Of a DNA stretch of 51,682 nucleotides, positions 42,659 to 49,885 are shown piece after piece. Position numbers and translations under genes: made by a program. Position 1 is the stretch's first letter, and each line of letters opens with the position of its first letter. Source of the DNA: Bacillota bacterium (GTDB lineage Bacteria; Bacillota; Clostridia; Oscillospirales; Oscillospiraceae); assembly GCA_028719885.1 (NCBI GenBank), contig JAQYLT010000047.1, positions 1 to 51,682 of the forward strand, in the 5' to 3' direction. The notes below the pieces were generated by a model. That model made no database searches and was not told the DNA's origin. It worked only from the letters and a program-made list of their open reading frames with translations.

Positions 42659-44944
42659 TTACAGCAGGTCGGGACGGTCGCCCAGGTAGCTGTCGGAGTA
42701 CAGCATATGATTCTTGAAGATGTCGCAGGACTTGATGGTCTCCATCAGCCGCAGGTCGCAGGGGTTGACGATGGCGGAGGTCAGACCCTGCATCATGGCC
42801 ATGGCCACCAGGGCGGAGTCCATGATGGGACGGACCTTCTTGGGTGCGCCATTGGAGTTGTTGGACAGGCCGCCGGTGGACTTCAGGCCCTCGTCGGCGA
42901 ACATCTTGATGGCGTTCAGCACGTCCATCTGCTTGTCCTGCATGCCCTTGACCACCAGGAACAGGGGGTCGAACCACAGGTCGGTGGCCTCCATGCCCAG
43001 GCTCAGGCCGCGCTCCAGCATGTTGTGGCAGTGCTTCATGCGCTCTTCATTGTCCTTGGCAATGCCGTCGGCAGAGCACAGGGCGATGACGATGGCGTCG
43101 TTGGCGGCAGCCAGGTCGATGTTGGAGATACGGGAGCCGGCGTCAGCGGAGTTGACGATGGGCTTGCCGTTGGAGCGGTTATAGACCTTGATACCAGCCT
43201 CGATGGCCTTCTTGTTGGCGGTATCCAGAGCCAGAGGCACGTTGTTGAAGTTCTCCTGCAGCAGCTTGACCGCCCACATCATGCGCTCAGGGCCGTCTTT
43301 CTCGGCAGGTCCGATGTTCACGTCCAGGTAGGTGGCACCGGCAGCGATCTGCTCGGCGGCACGCTTCAGGATGGGAGCGGGATCCCGCTCGTCCATGGCC
43401 TTGCGGATGGCGGGGGAGATGCAGTGGATCCGCTCGCCGATGGTGACGAAGGTGGAGGATTCGGGGTTGTAGCCGCCGTACTTCACACCCATGTCCACCA
43501 CTTCGATGGCGGGCACCTTGGTGGCCAGCAGCTCGTCGAAGGACAGCTCCTTGACCTCCACGGTGGTGGCAGCCTTGGCGGCGTTCTCGGCAGCGGCAGC
43601 CTTGGCGGCAGCCTCGTACTCCTTGTCCTTCATGTACTTGGGCAGCTGGACAGCCTCGGTGGGTCCGACCACCACGTTCCAGCCGGGCAGCTTCTCCTGA
43701 ATCTCGCCCTTCATGACGGCAACCTTGCCGGGGATGATCAGGGTGCGGTTCTTGATCTTGTTCTCGATGTCCAGGGTCTCGAAGGTCTTCTTCACGGTGG
43801 AGGAGGAGAACTTACCGGCGGCCCAGGCGGTCAGCACGGACATACCGGAGGCATCGGTGATGATCAGGTTCACGGGCTGGTTGCTGCGCTCCAGCTCGCC
43901 GGAGACCAGGAAGTAGGTCAGAGCGAAGTCCACGGTCAGGGCGCAGGGGCTGTTCTCGTCGGCGCCGTTCAGGGGGTAGATCTTGGACTCCACCTTCATG
44001 GGCTTCTGAGGATCGGTGAAGATGTTCTGGCGCAGGCCGTACAGAGGCAGGGCCTGGGCATAGGTCATGTTCTCCATGACGATGATGGAGCCGTACTTCT
44101 CGGTGAACATGGAGGCGTAGGCGGTCTGCAGGCGGTCATCACCCTTGGCCAGCTTGGCCACGTTCACGATGGAGGGATAGCCGAAGGAACGGTCGCCGTC
44201 CTTCAGAGCGGTGCGGCGCACCAGAACGGCGTTCTTCAGGGTCTCCTTGGCGGTGTCGGCGGTGACATCCAGCACCAGGTTCTTGTTGCCCTTGCCCTCC
44301 AGCTTCTTCACGGTGTCATACAGGGCCTCCAGATTGGGAGCCCACACGCCCAGGGTCACACCGGCCTGGGTCGCAACCTCGTTCATGGTTTCCCAGTTGT
44401 CGGGGGTGGCGCCGTCCAGGATCACGTCCTTGCCGCAGACCGCGAGAGCTGCCTTGGCGCACTCCACATCCCAGCAGGACAGGATCAGGCTGCGGCCGGT
44501 GGCGGCGGCCTTCTTCACCAGGTTCGCGTAGACGGCGGGATCGGTCTGCTTATTGGCGACGTAGATAAACTCCACGTACATCCGCTCGCCGATACGCTCG
44601 TAGTCCACCTTGGCCATATCGGCCAGCTTCTGGTCAACCTTCTCCTCGCCGCAGTCGGTGCAGACGCAGACGGCGTACAGGTTCTTGGAAACCAGGGTCT
44701 TTTCGTGACGGAACAGAACGGTCTCGCCGCCCAGCTTGTGGTCGCCCACGGTGATGGTCTTCATGGGAGGCGCGGTCTGCTCGCTGAGCATCGCCTTGGC
44801 GTCGTCAGAGAAGTAGGGGCACTTGTCGATGGACACGGCGCCCTGGGCCACCTTCATGCAGAATGCCATACAGGTGGGGCTGCCGCACTCCTTGCAGTTC
44901 TTCTTGGGCGACAGCTTAAAAATGTCAAGACCTTTCAAAGCCAT
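42659..44944 (-). CDS. acsC-acsE: Fusion of corrinoid iron-sulfur protein large subunit (AcsC) and methyltetrahydrofolate:corrinoid methyltransferase (AcsE)
   Basis: 761 residues in one uninterrupted frame. Residues 1-440 are AcsC: the [4Fe-4S] domain has Cys17, Cys20, Cys25 and Cys42, exactly the known spacing, then the TIM-barrel and the corrinoid-binding C-terminal domain (GWNVVVGPTEAVQLPKY). An Ala/Lys/Glu-rich linker (about 440-499) follows. Residues 500-761 are a complete 262-residue AcsE with VTIGERI, LDVNIGPA, DTANKKAIEAG, VNSADA, DPLF and GLSNNSNG (the Asn that activates N5). The chain would take a methyl from CH3-THF and accept it on its own partner's cobalt. It starts 20 bases after acsD. 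The domains are normally separate genes. Confidence 0.93.
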   Translation of the reverse strand: MALKGLDIFKLSPKKNCKECGSPTCMAFCMKVAQGAVSIDKCPYFSDDAKAMLSEQTAPPMKTITVGDHKLGGETVLFRHEKTLVSKNLYAVCVCTDCGEEKVDQKLADMAKVDYERIGERMYVEFIYVANKQTDPAVYANLVKKAAATGRSLILSCWDVECAKAALAVCGKDVILDGATPDNWETMNEVATQAGVTLGVWAPNLEALYDTVKKLEGKGNKNLVLDVTADTAKETLKNAVLVRRTALKDGDRSFGYPSIVNVAKLAKGDDRLQTAYASMFTEKYGSIIVMENMTYAQALPLYGLRQNIFTDPQKPMKVESKIYPLNGADENSPCALTVDFALTYFLVSGELERSNQPVNLIITDASGMSVLTAWAAGKFSSSTVKKTFETLDIENKIKNRTLIIPGKVAVMKGEIQEKLPGWNVVVGPTEAVQLPKYMKDKEYEAAAKAAAAENAAKAATTVEVKELSFDELLATKVPAIEVVDMGVKYGGYNPESSTFVTIGERIHCISPAIRKAMDERDPAPILKRAAEQIAAGATYLDVNIGPAEKDGPERMMWAVKLLQENFNNVPLALDTANKKAIEAGIKVYNRSNGKPIVNSADAGSRISNIDLAAANDAIVIALCSADGIAKDNEERMKHCHNMLERGLSLGMEATDLWFDPLFLVVKGMQDKQMDVLNAIKMFADEGLKSTGGLSNNSNGAPKKVRPIMDSALVAMAMMQGLTSAIVNPCDLRLMETIKSCDIFKNHMLYSDSYLGDRPDLL

Positions 44945-44964
44945 TGTATGTATCCTCCTTCCGA

Positions 44965-45906
44965 TTAGACGAGTTCGGTAATGAACTTCTTGATGGTCGC
45001 AACCGCCGCGGGATGCCGCATGATCACGGCGTCAGCGCCGCCGGTCAGGTTGGCAGCAGCGGTGGAAACTTCCATACCGATGGCGCGCTCCTCGCGGCTG
45101 CCCCAGGCGGGCTCGTCCTCTTCGGAGGCGGAGGATTCCTTCACGCCCCAGGTGTCAGTGGACACGGGAGCGATAATGGGCATCTGCAGGTCGGCGTCGG
45201 ACTGAGCCAGAGCGGCCAGACGGACGCGGTCCAGGGTGGAGGCCACGTACTCGAAGCCGTAGCCCACGGCGGCGGTGCCGATGTTCATGACGATGCTCTC
45301 GGGAGCAACGGTCAGGCCCTTGAGCATGATGTTCAGCTGCTTGGCCAGGTTGATGTCGTCAGCGGTCTCCGCGCCAACCTTCTGGCCATAGGCCAGAGCG
45401 ACGGAAGCGCCCACGGTCTTGTAGTCCTCGGAGCGGGCGGAGAGCACCAGGATGTTCTTGCCCTGGAGGGCCTCGGCGATCTTGCTGAACAGCTCGCCGT
45501 CCTTCTCGATGTTCTTGCAGCCCATGATCACGATGGGCATGGAAACGGCGTCGGCCACAGCCTTGGCGTCGGCCACGCAGTCGGCAACACTTCTGTTGGC
45601 GCCGTTGGGATCGGCGGACTCAAAGTGCAGCACCAGGAAGTCCGCGCCGGGCATGGTCTCCGCGCGCTTTGCGTAGTCGGCCATGGTGGTGCAGCCCTCG
45701 TAGAACGCCTTCAGAGCGGGCGCGTCCCAGGAAGCGGCGAGGTCGGAAACCTCGATGCCGATCTTGGGCGCGTTCTCTACAGGCGCGTCGAAGGTGTAAA
45801 ACGGCAGCACATTCTGACCGCCGATGACGATTGCCTTGTCACCGGTGCCCAGGGTAACGGCGTTGATCCGGCCGTTATAAGGCTGCGTCTTGGGAACGAA
45901 AGCCAT
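44965..45906 (-). CDS. acsD: Corrinoid iron-sulfur protein small subunit (CODH/ACS delta)
   Basis: 313 residues, TIM-barrel type. It opens with MAFVPKTQPYNGRINAVTLG and contains VIGGQNVLPFYTFD and PIIAPVSTDTWGVKESSASE, as in AcsD proteins. It pairs with AcsC to form the corrinoid carrier that moves the methyl group between the methyltransferase and acetyl-CoA synthase. It lies between cooC and the acsC-acsE fusion, all in one direction. Length and motifs are normal; nothing in it signals adaptation to the fused partner. Confidence 0.95.
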   Translation of the reverse strand: MAFVPKTQPYNGRINAVTLGTGDKAIVIGGQNVLPFYTFDAPVENAPKIGIEVSDLAASWDAPALKAFYEGCTTMADYAKRAETMPGADFLVLHFESADPNGANRSVADCVADAKAVADAVSMPIVIMGCKNIEKDGELFSKIAEALQGKNILVLSARSEDYKTVGASVALAYGQKVGAETADDINLAKQLNIMLKGLTVAPESIVMNIGTAAVGYGFEYVASTLDRVRLAALAQSDADLQMPIIAPVSTDTWGVKESSASEEDEPAWGSREERAIGMEVSTAAANLTGGADAVIMRHPAAVATIKKFITELV

Positions 45907-45973
45907 AATGATAATCCCCCTTGAAAATGTATGTTTTATTTGAATGCGGAAACCCGCATTACTGACAAATGCT

Positions 45974-46744
45974 TTACAGTCCGATGGACTGCATAATTCC
46001 CTTCAGGGCGGTCTTCATGGGATCGTCCTGGGGGAGCTTTGCCGAGGGCTCGCCCTGGCAGTCGCAGCGGTACACCGCCTCGTCGTGGGGCAGCACGCCG
46101 AAGAGCTTCAGGCCGTGCTTCTCGATTTCGGCCTTCACGCCGTCGTCCAGGGTTCCTCCGGGAGCCCGGTTGACGATGAGGCCCATCATGCCCGGATTCA
46201 GGTCCATCTCCTCCACCATCTCGGCGATCCGGGCCACGGCCTGGATGCCCCGGCGGGAGCAGTCGGAAATCAGAAGCAGGGTATCCACATGGGGAAGAGT
46301 TCCCCGGGCCACGTGCTCCAGCCCCGCCTCGTTGTCCATGACAATGTAGGAATAGTTCTTGGCGTACTTGTCCACCTGGGTCTTGAGCACGCCGTTAACA
46401 TAACAATAGCACCCCTTGCCCTGGGTACGGCCCATGACCAGCATGTCGAAGTCGTCGTCCTCGATGAGGGCGGAGCTGAACTTCATCTCCGCGTAGTCGG
46501 CCTTGGTCATCCCCTTGGGAATGGTGCCCTTCAGCTCGGCCTGAGCCATTTCCTCCCGAATCTGGCCAAGGGAGGTCTCCACCTCCACGCCCAGCACCTC
46601 GTTGAGGTTGGAGTTCGCGTCGGCATCCACCACGAGAACGGGGCCGGAGTGCTTGGAGCACAGATAATCAATGATCATGCCGCAGGTGGTGGTTTTGCCC
46701 ACGCCGCCCTTGCCGGCAACCGCAATGGTATGGGGTGTAGCCAT
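45974..46744 (-). CDS. cooC: Nickel-insertion ATPase for CODH/ACS (CooC/AcsF)
   Basis: 256 residues from ATG at 46744, with CTGGAGG eight bases upstream. MinD-type P-loop AGKGGVGKTTT (10-20) and the metal-binding pair Cys112-Tyr-Cys114 in GCYCYVNG, the same positions as in known CooC proteins; this supports the start chosen over an in-frame ATG eight codons upstream. It binds nickel as a dimer and helps mature the nickel sites of CODH or acetyl-CoA synthase. It is the first gene of the acs string. An operator-like dyad overlaps its promoter. Confidence 0.93.
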   Translation of the reverse strand: MATPHTIAVAGKGGVGKTTTCGMIIDYLCSKHSGPVLVVDADANSNLNEVLGVEVETSLGQIREEMAQAELKGTIPKGMTKADYAEMKFSSALIEDDDFDMLVMGRTQGKGCYCYVNGVLKTQVDKYAKNYSYIVMDNEAGLEHVARGTLPHVDTLLLISDCSRRGIQAVARIAEMVEEMDLNPGMMGLIVNRAPGGTLDDGVKAEIEKHGLKLFGVLPHDEAVYRCDCQGEPSAKLPQDDPMKTALKGIMQSIGL

Positions 46745-46858
46745 AGAAAAAGCCTCCAGGTAATGCAAAGTTCCGGGCCCGCGCCGCAGTTCCGGAAAAG
46801 ATCGTCAGGCCGGCACAGCCGTCCCCGGGGCGCACTGCGCCCATATCGATACAACGAT

Positions 46859-46887
46859 ATCGTATCACAGATTGTGCCTAAATTCAA
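46859..46887 (-). promoter_or_regulatory. Promoter with overlapping dyad, upstream of cooC-acsD-acsCE
   Basis: On the minus strand, TTGAAT (46882-46887), a 17-base spacer and TACGAT (46859-46864). ACGATATCGT is a perfect palindrome covering the -10, set within the longer dyad ATACGATATCGTTGTAT (about 46847-46865). This looks like a repressor or activator site. The leader to the start codon is about 110 bases. Confidence 0.6.
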
Positions 46888-46951
46888 CCCACTTTTTCAC
46901 TGGAACGCAAGTTTTTTTCCAAACACCCCCGCGTCCCCAACCGGACACGTT

Positions 46952-47138
46952 AATTGGTGCTTGACGGCTTCGCCGAATTGACAATTGACAATTGACAGTT
47001 GACAATTATTGTGTCCTTCTGGGACGCTTTTGAAATGTAATGGTGTGTTCTCGAGTGCTATTATTTTATTTTCATCCCGAAGGGATTCCTTAATTGTCAA
47101 TTGTTAATTGTCAATTGTCAATTATAAAAACCAATTTT
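46952..47138. repeat. Intergenic element with TTGACAA-type repeats
   Basis: The left arm TTGACAATTGACAATTGACA (46978 onward) and a right arm of TTAATTGTCAATTGTTAATT (47090 onward) are inverted relative to each other. They are framed by AATTGGTGCTTGACGG (46952) and AAAAACCAATTTTCCG (near 47127), which resemble the outer repeats of the A and D elements. The region between is AT-rich with no gene. Confidence 0.65.
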
Positions 47139-47155
47139 CCGTCCCAATGCGCTTA

Positions 47156-47383
47156 TCAGATGGGGGTGAACACGTATTTTTCCGTCAGGCCGTCCACCAC
47201 GGCGTGGATGGTCACGGCGCCCCCCGTGCCCCGCTCGACACTGAGCTCCAGCCGCTTTCCGGCAAGCCGCTGCCGCAGGTACTCCTCCGGGTCCGCGCAC
47301 TCCACCTCCTCAAAAAACACGTCCCGCATCTGGTTGTTGCGGCACAGGTTCTTGATCTCGTAAACCAGTTCATACTCCGCCAT
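47156..47383 (-). CDS. Small protein of unknown function between the acs and cob genes
   Basis: 75 residues from ATG at 47383, chosen because AAGGAGG is seven bases upstream (an ATG two codons earlier is only one base from it). The sequence starts MAEYELVYEIKNLCRNNQMR and ends GLTEKYVFTPI: a charged, cysteine-containing alpha/beta protein without a membrane segment. I do not recognise the family. Its near-consensus promoter (47406-47434) and short leader show it is a real and probably well expressed gene. The position between corrinoid-enzyme and cobalamin genes hints at a related role, which is inference only. Confidence 0.7.
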   Translation of the reverse strand: MAEYELVYEIKNLCRNNQMRDVFFEEVECADPEEYLRQRLAGKRLELSVERGTGGAVTIHAVVDGLTEKYVFTPI

Positions 47384-47405
47384 GGTCATACCTCCTTTTT
47401 ATTGG

Positions 47406-47434
47406 ATTATATCACACTTCTCCCCCCAACTCAA
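47406..47434 (-). promoter_or_regulatory. Promoter for the 75-aa gene
   Basis: On the minus strand, TTGAGT (47429-47434), a 17-base spacer and TATAAT (47406-47411). The start codon is about 22 bases past the -10, so the leader is very short. Confidence 0.75.
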
Positions 47435-47454
47435 GTCATCCCCCGCAGGCAGAT

Positions 47455-47625
47455 AAATCGGTGTTTGCAGTTTTGAAACGCATCACGTTCCTACCGTAGG
47501 GGCGGCTATTAGCCGCCTGCTTAACGCTTAAGCTTTTTGAGTGCTTTCGATAAAACGGAGCGCTTTTGTCGTTGAAAGGTTACGGGCGGATAATATCCGC
47601 CCCTACGATCATCAAACACCAATTT
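47455..47625. repeat. Palindromic intergenic element, family D
   Basis: Outer repeats AAATCGGTGTTTGC (47455-47468) and CAAACACCAATTT (47613-47625) match the family A outer repeats. The core has left end CGTAGGGGCGGCTATTAGCC and right end GGCGGATAATATCCGCCCCT followed by ACG. It lies between the 75-aa gene's promoter and the tRNA promoter. Confidence 0.87.
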
Positions 47626-47686
47626 ACCGTTCCGGCGGCTTTTCCGTGGAGCAACCCGTGAAATTTCTCTCCCGACAAAATAGTAC

Positions 47687-47715
47687 TTGAATTTTCCAAA
47701 AAGGTCTGCTATAAT
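47687..47715 (+). promoter_or_regulatory. Promoter for tRNA-Gly
   Basis: TTGAAT (47687-47692), a 17-base spacer and TATAAT (47710-47715), 11 bases before the tRNA 5' end. It fits a strong stable-RNA promoter. Confidence 0.85.
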
Positions 47716-47726
47716 ACCCTCACTGT

Positions 47727-47800
47727 GCAGGGTTCGTATATCGGTAATACAACAGCTTCCCAAGCTGTGAAGGCGGGTTCGACTCCCGTACCCTGCTCCA
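47727..47800 (+). tRNA. tRNA-Gly (anticodon CCC)
   Basis: 74 bases including an encoded CCA. The acceptor stem GCAGGGT/ACCCTGC pairs fully, the D stem is GTAT/ATAC, the anticodon stem ACAGC/GCTGT encloses the loop TTCCCAA (anticodon 47759-47761), and the T arm loop is TTCGACT. It reads GGG codons. It is a single-tRNA unit with its own promoter and terminator, on the opposite strand to its neighbours. Confidence 0.96.
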
Positions 47801-47801
47801 G

Positions 47802-47844
47802 AAAAGAACGCGCTTTTGTCTGCCTGACAAAAGCGCGTTCTTTT
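47802..47844 (+). terminator. Terminator of the tRNA-Gly gene
   Basis: A 19-base perfect inverted repeat (AAAAGAACGCGCTTTTGTC and its complement) around a TGCCT loop, ending TTCTTTT, directly after the CCA end. Confidence 0.9.
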
Positions 47845-47846
47845 CA

Positions 47847-48026
47847 ACGAAATAAATCCCTTGCGGGATTTGTGAAATTTGCTTCGCAAGTGAAATATGG
47901 CTTCGCCATGTGAAATGCGCGGCCCGCGTGTGAGGGATTTATTTCATTTCACGTTCCGCGCAAGCGGAACATTTCACAATGACCGCAGGTCATTATTTCA
48001 CATTTACTGTCAGGCAAATATTTCAC
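47847..48026. repeat. Chain of mini-hairpins separated by GTGAAAT / ATTTCAC
   Basis: Successive small palindromes (AAATCCCTTGCGGGATTT, TTGCTTCGCAA, ATGGCTTCGCCAT, GCGCGGCCCGCG, GTTCCGCGCAAGCGGAAC, AATGACCGCAGGTCATT) are separated by GTGAAAT in the left half and by ATTTCAC in the right half. The last ATTTCAC abuts the cobC stop. Confidence 0.85.
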
Positions 48027-48566
48027 TCACGGAATCTCCCGGTACCCTTCCTCCGTCACGGCATAGCCCCTCCCCGGACGGGGCTGCCACTGGTAGCGGT
48101 TTTTGCCCTCCCGGGGGAACAGGGCCTCCATGATCACCGCGATGACCCCGCCGTGGGTCACGAGCACCGTGTCCTCCCGGAGGGTATCCAGCGCGGCCAG
48201 CACCCGGGTCTGGAAGGCTTCGCCGCTCTCCCCCTGTGGGGGGATATTTTTTTCGTTGTCCCCGGTGATCCAGGCGATATAGGCGGGGTCATTTTTCAGC
48301 ATTTCATAGCTTTTCATCTCGAAAATCCCGAAGTCCACCTCCCGGAACCGGGAATCCGTTTCATAGGGCTTTCCCGGGAACAGGAGTTCCATGGTTTCGT
48401 TGGCCCGCCGCATACCGCTGGTGAGATACCGTGCCCGGGGTGCGGGGTAATGAAGGGACCGCAGGGCCTCTGCCCCCTCGGTTGACAGGGGCAGGTCCGT
48501 GCTGCCGCAGTAGAGATGCTCCAAATTTGCCCGGGTAGCCCCGTGGCGAATGAGATACAGGTTCAT
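48027..48566 (-). CDS. cobC: Alpha-ribazole-5'-phosphate phosphatase (CobC-like, histidine phosphatase family)
   Basis: 179 residues. Histidine phosphatase with LIRHGAT (nucleophile His8) and VTHGGVIAV (second His). Its neighbours on the same strand are cobalamin genes, which points to CobC: removal of the phosphate from alpha-ribazole phosphate or adenosylcobalamin 5'-phosphate in nucleotide-loop assembly. The family also includes phosphoglycerate mutases, so the call rests partly on context. The start overlaps the upstream short CobU-like gene by four bases. The stop lies right against the mini-hairpin chain. Confidence 0.85.
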   Translation of the reverse strand: MNLYLIRHGATRANLEHLYCGSTDLPLSTEGAEALRSLHYPAPRARYLTSGMRRANETMELLFPGKPYETDSRFREVDFGIFEMKSYEMLKNDPAYIAWITGDNEKNIPPQGESGEAFQTRVLAALDTLREDTVLVTHGGVIAVIMEALFPREGKNRYQWQPRPGRGYAVTEEGYREIP

Positions 48567-48937
48567 TTCAGCCTTTGCTCCAATCCGCAGAAAATCCGGC
48601 TGACCCGGTCTGCCTCCCGGCTGAGATACTGGCAGACAAGCCCCGTGGTGTGCCGCCAGGAGCGCAGCTCCGTGTCAATGGGCACCACCCCGCAGAACAG
48701 GTCCTGGCAGATAAAGACGGTGTTCTCCCACTGCGCCCGGTGGCCGCGGAGGTACTCCACGGGATCAAGCCCCTGCCGGACGCACGCCAGGGTGAATTCC
48801 TCCAGGGCGTTGACGCAGGGCTTGGCAAAGTCGATCTCCGCCCCGGAACAGGTAAAAACATCCTCCTCCCCGAAGCCAAAGGTCTCCCGGGCAAACGCCA
48901 GCTTCCCCTGATACGCCCCGCCGATGATGAGTGTCAT
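48563..48937 (-). CDS. Short CobU-like protein (adenosylcobinamide kinase/guanylyltransferase family, shortened)
   Basis: 124 residues, against about 180 for full CobU. P-loop GGAYQGKLAFA at the start and a CobU-like C-terminal half (CQDLFCGVVP, RSWRHTTGLVCQYLSREADR) are kept. The middle part, including the YIAT-type motif and guanylylated histidine, is missing. It may be an adenosylcobinamide kinase with no GMP-transfer activity, or a partner of the full CobU-like protein encoded at 49882-50427. Coupled to cobC by a four-base overlap. It appears intact, not truncated by mutation. Confidence 0.75.
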   Translation of the reverse strand: MTLIIGGAYQGKLAFARETFGFGEEDVFTCSGAEIDFAKPCVNALEEFTLACVRQGLDPVEYLRGHRAQWENTVFICQDLFCGVVPIDTELRSWRHTTGLVCQYLSREADRVSRIFCGLEQRLK

Positions 48938-48967
48938 AACGTTCTTCCTTTCCTGTATGTGACTGGC

Positions 48968-49143
48968 AAATTGTTGTCTGGCGATTCGTGATTGTAGGGG
49001 CGGATATCATCCGCCCGCTACCTTTCGACTCCGAAAGCACCTCGTTCTATCGAAAACGCCCAAAAAACTGAAACGTTCGGGCGGATAATATCCGCCCCTA
49101 CGGTGGAAACGCAACTTGTTTAAAAGTTTCGAACACCAATTTG
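48968..49143. repeat. Palindromic intergenic element, family D
   Basis: The core 48994-49102 starts GTAGGGGCGGATATCATCCG and ends GGATAATATCCGCCCCTACG. The outer repeats (AAATTGTTGTCTG near 48968 and GAACACCAATTTG near 49131) are imperfect. It splits the cob genes into cobTUS and the short cobU/cobC pair. Confidence 0.82.
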
Positions 49144-49150
49144 CCCCGTT

Positions 49151-49885
49151 CTACAGCAGCGCCCACACGGCCACGGCGGCCAGCTCTCCCAAAGTCAGGC
49201 TGTAGCCCGCGATGTCGCCGTTCATGCCCCCCAGGGAGCGGTACCCCCGGCGCAGGGCCAGGCCGTAGCCCGCCAGGCACCCCACCAGGGCAAAGCCGTA
49301 TTTCCCGAAAAGCAGGAACCCCGCCCCCACAAGCGCCAGCAGCATCGCGAGAATCAGGGCAATGTGTGCCTTCCTTTTCTCCCGCTGGGCATACTGGCTG
49401 GTGGACATGGGGGGCAGCGCCTCCACCGCCAGGGCGGAGCAGCACCGGCTGACCCCGGGAATCAGTGTAAGCAGCCACACCGGCCCCTCCCCCGCCTGGA
49501 ACAGGGCAAATTGGGCCAGCAGCACCAGGGCCAGATAAATCACCGCGAAGGAGCCCACATGGGAATCCTTCAGAATCTCCCGGCGGCGCTCCGGGCTGCG
49601 GCAGGACTTCACCGCGTCGGTCACGTCCATGAACCCGTCCAGGTGGATGCACCCCGTGGCAAGATAGGGAAACGCCGCCAACACCAGCGCCCGCACCGGC
49701 CCGGGAACTCCGAGAAACCCGCAGCCCCAGGCAAGCAGCGCCCACAGCGCCCCGATTTCCAGCCCCACCAGGGGCAGAAACAGCAGCATCTTGTCCCTGG
49801 CCTTTTCGTCCCAGACCTGCCAGGGGCAGGGAATGGCGCAGAACATACTCTGGCACATGGCAAAGGCGTGCAGATAGATTTTCAT
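49151..49885 (-). CDS. cobS: Adenosylcobinamide-GDP ribazoletransferase (cobalamin synthase)
   Basis: 244 residues, six or so transmembrane helices. The family motif HLDGFMDVTDAV carries the metal-binding aspartates, and GSFAVIYLALVLL and VSRCCSALAVEALPPM fit CobS. It joins adenosylcobinamide-GDP to alpha-ribazole(-phosphate) at the membrane, the last condensation of cobalamin synthesis. It overlaps cobU by four bases (49882-49885), so the two are translationally coupled. The start MKIYLHAFAM matches the usual beginning. Confidence 0.95.
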   Translation of the reverse strand: MKIYLHAFAMCQSMFCAIPCPWQVWDEKARDKMLLFLPLVGLEIGALWALLAWGCGFLGVPGPVRALVLAAFPYLATGCIHLDGFMDVTDAVKSCRSPERRREILKDSHVGSFAVIYLALVLLAQFALFQAGEGPVWLLTLIPGVSRCCSALAVEALPPMSTSQYAQREKRKAHIALILAMLLALVGAGFLLFGKYGFALVGCLAGYGLALRRGYRSLGGMNGDIAGYSLTLGELAAVAVWALL

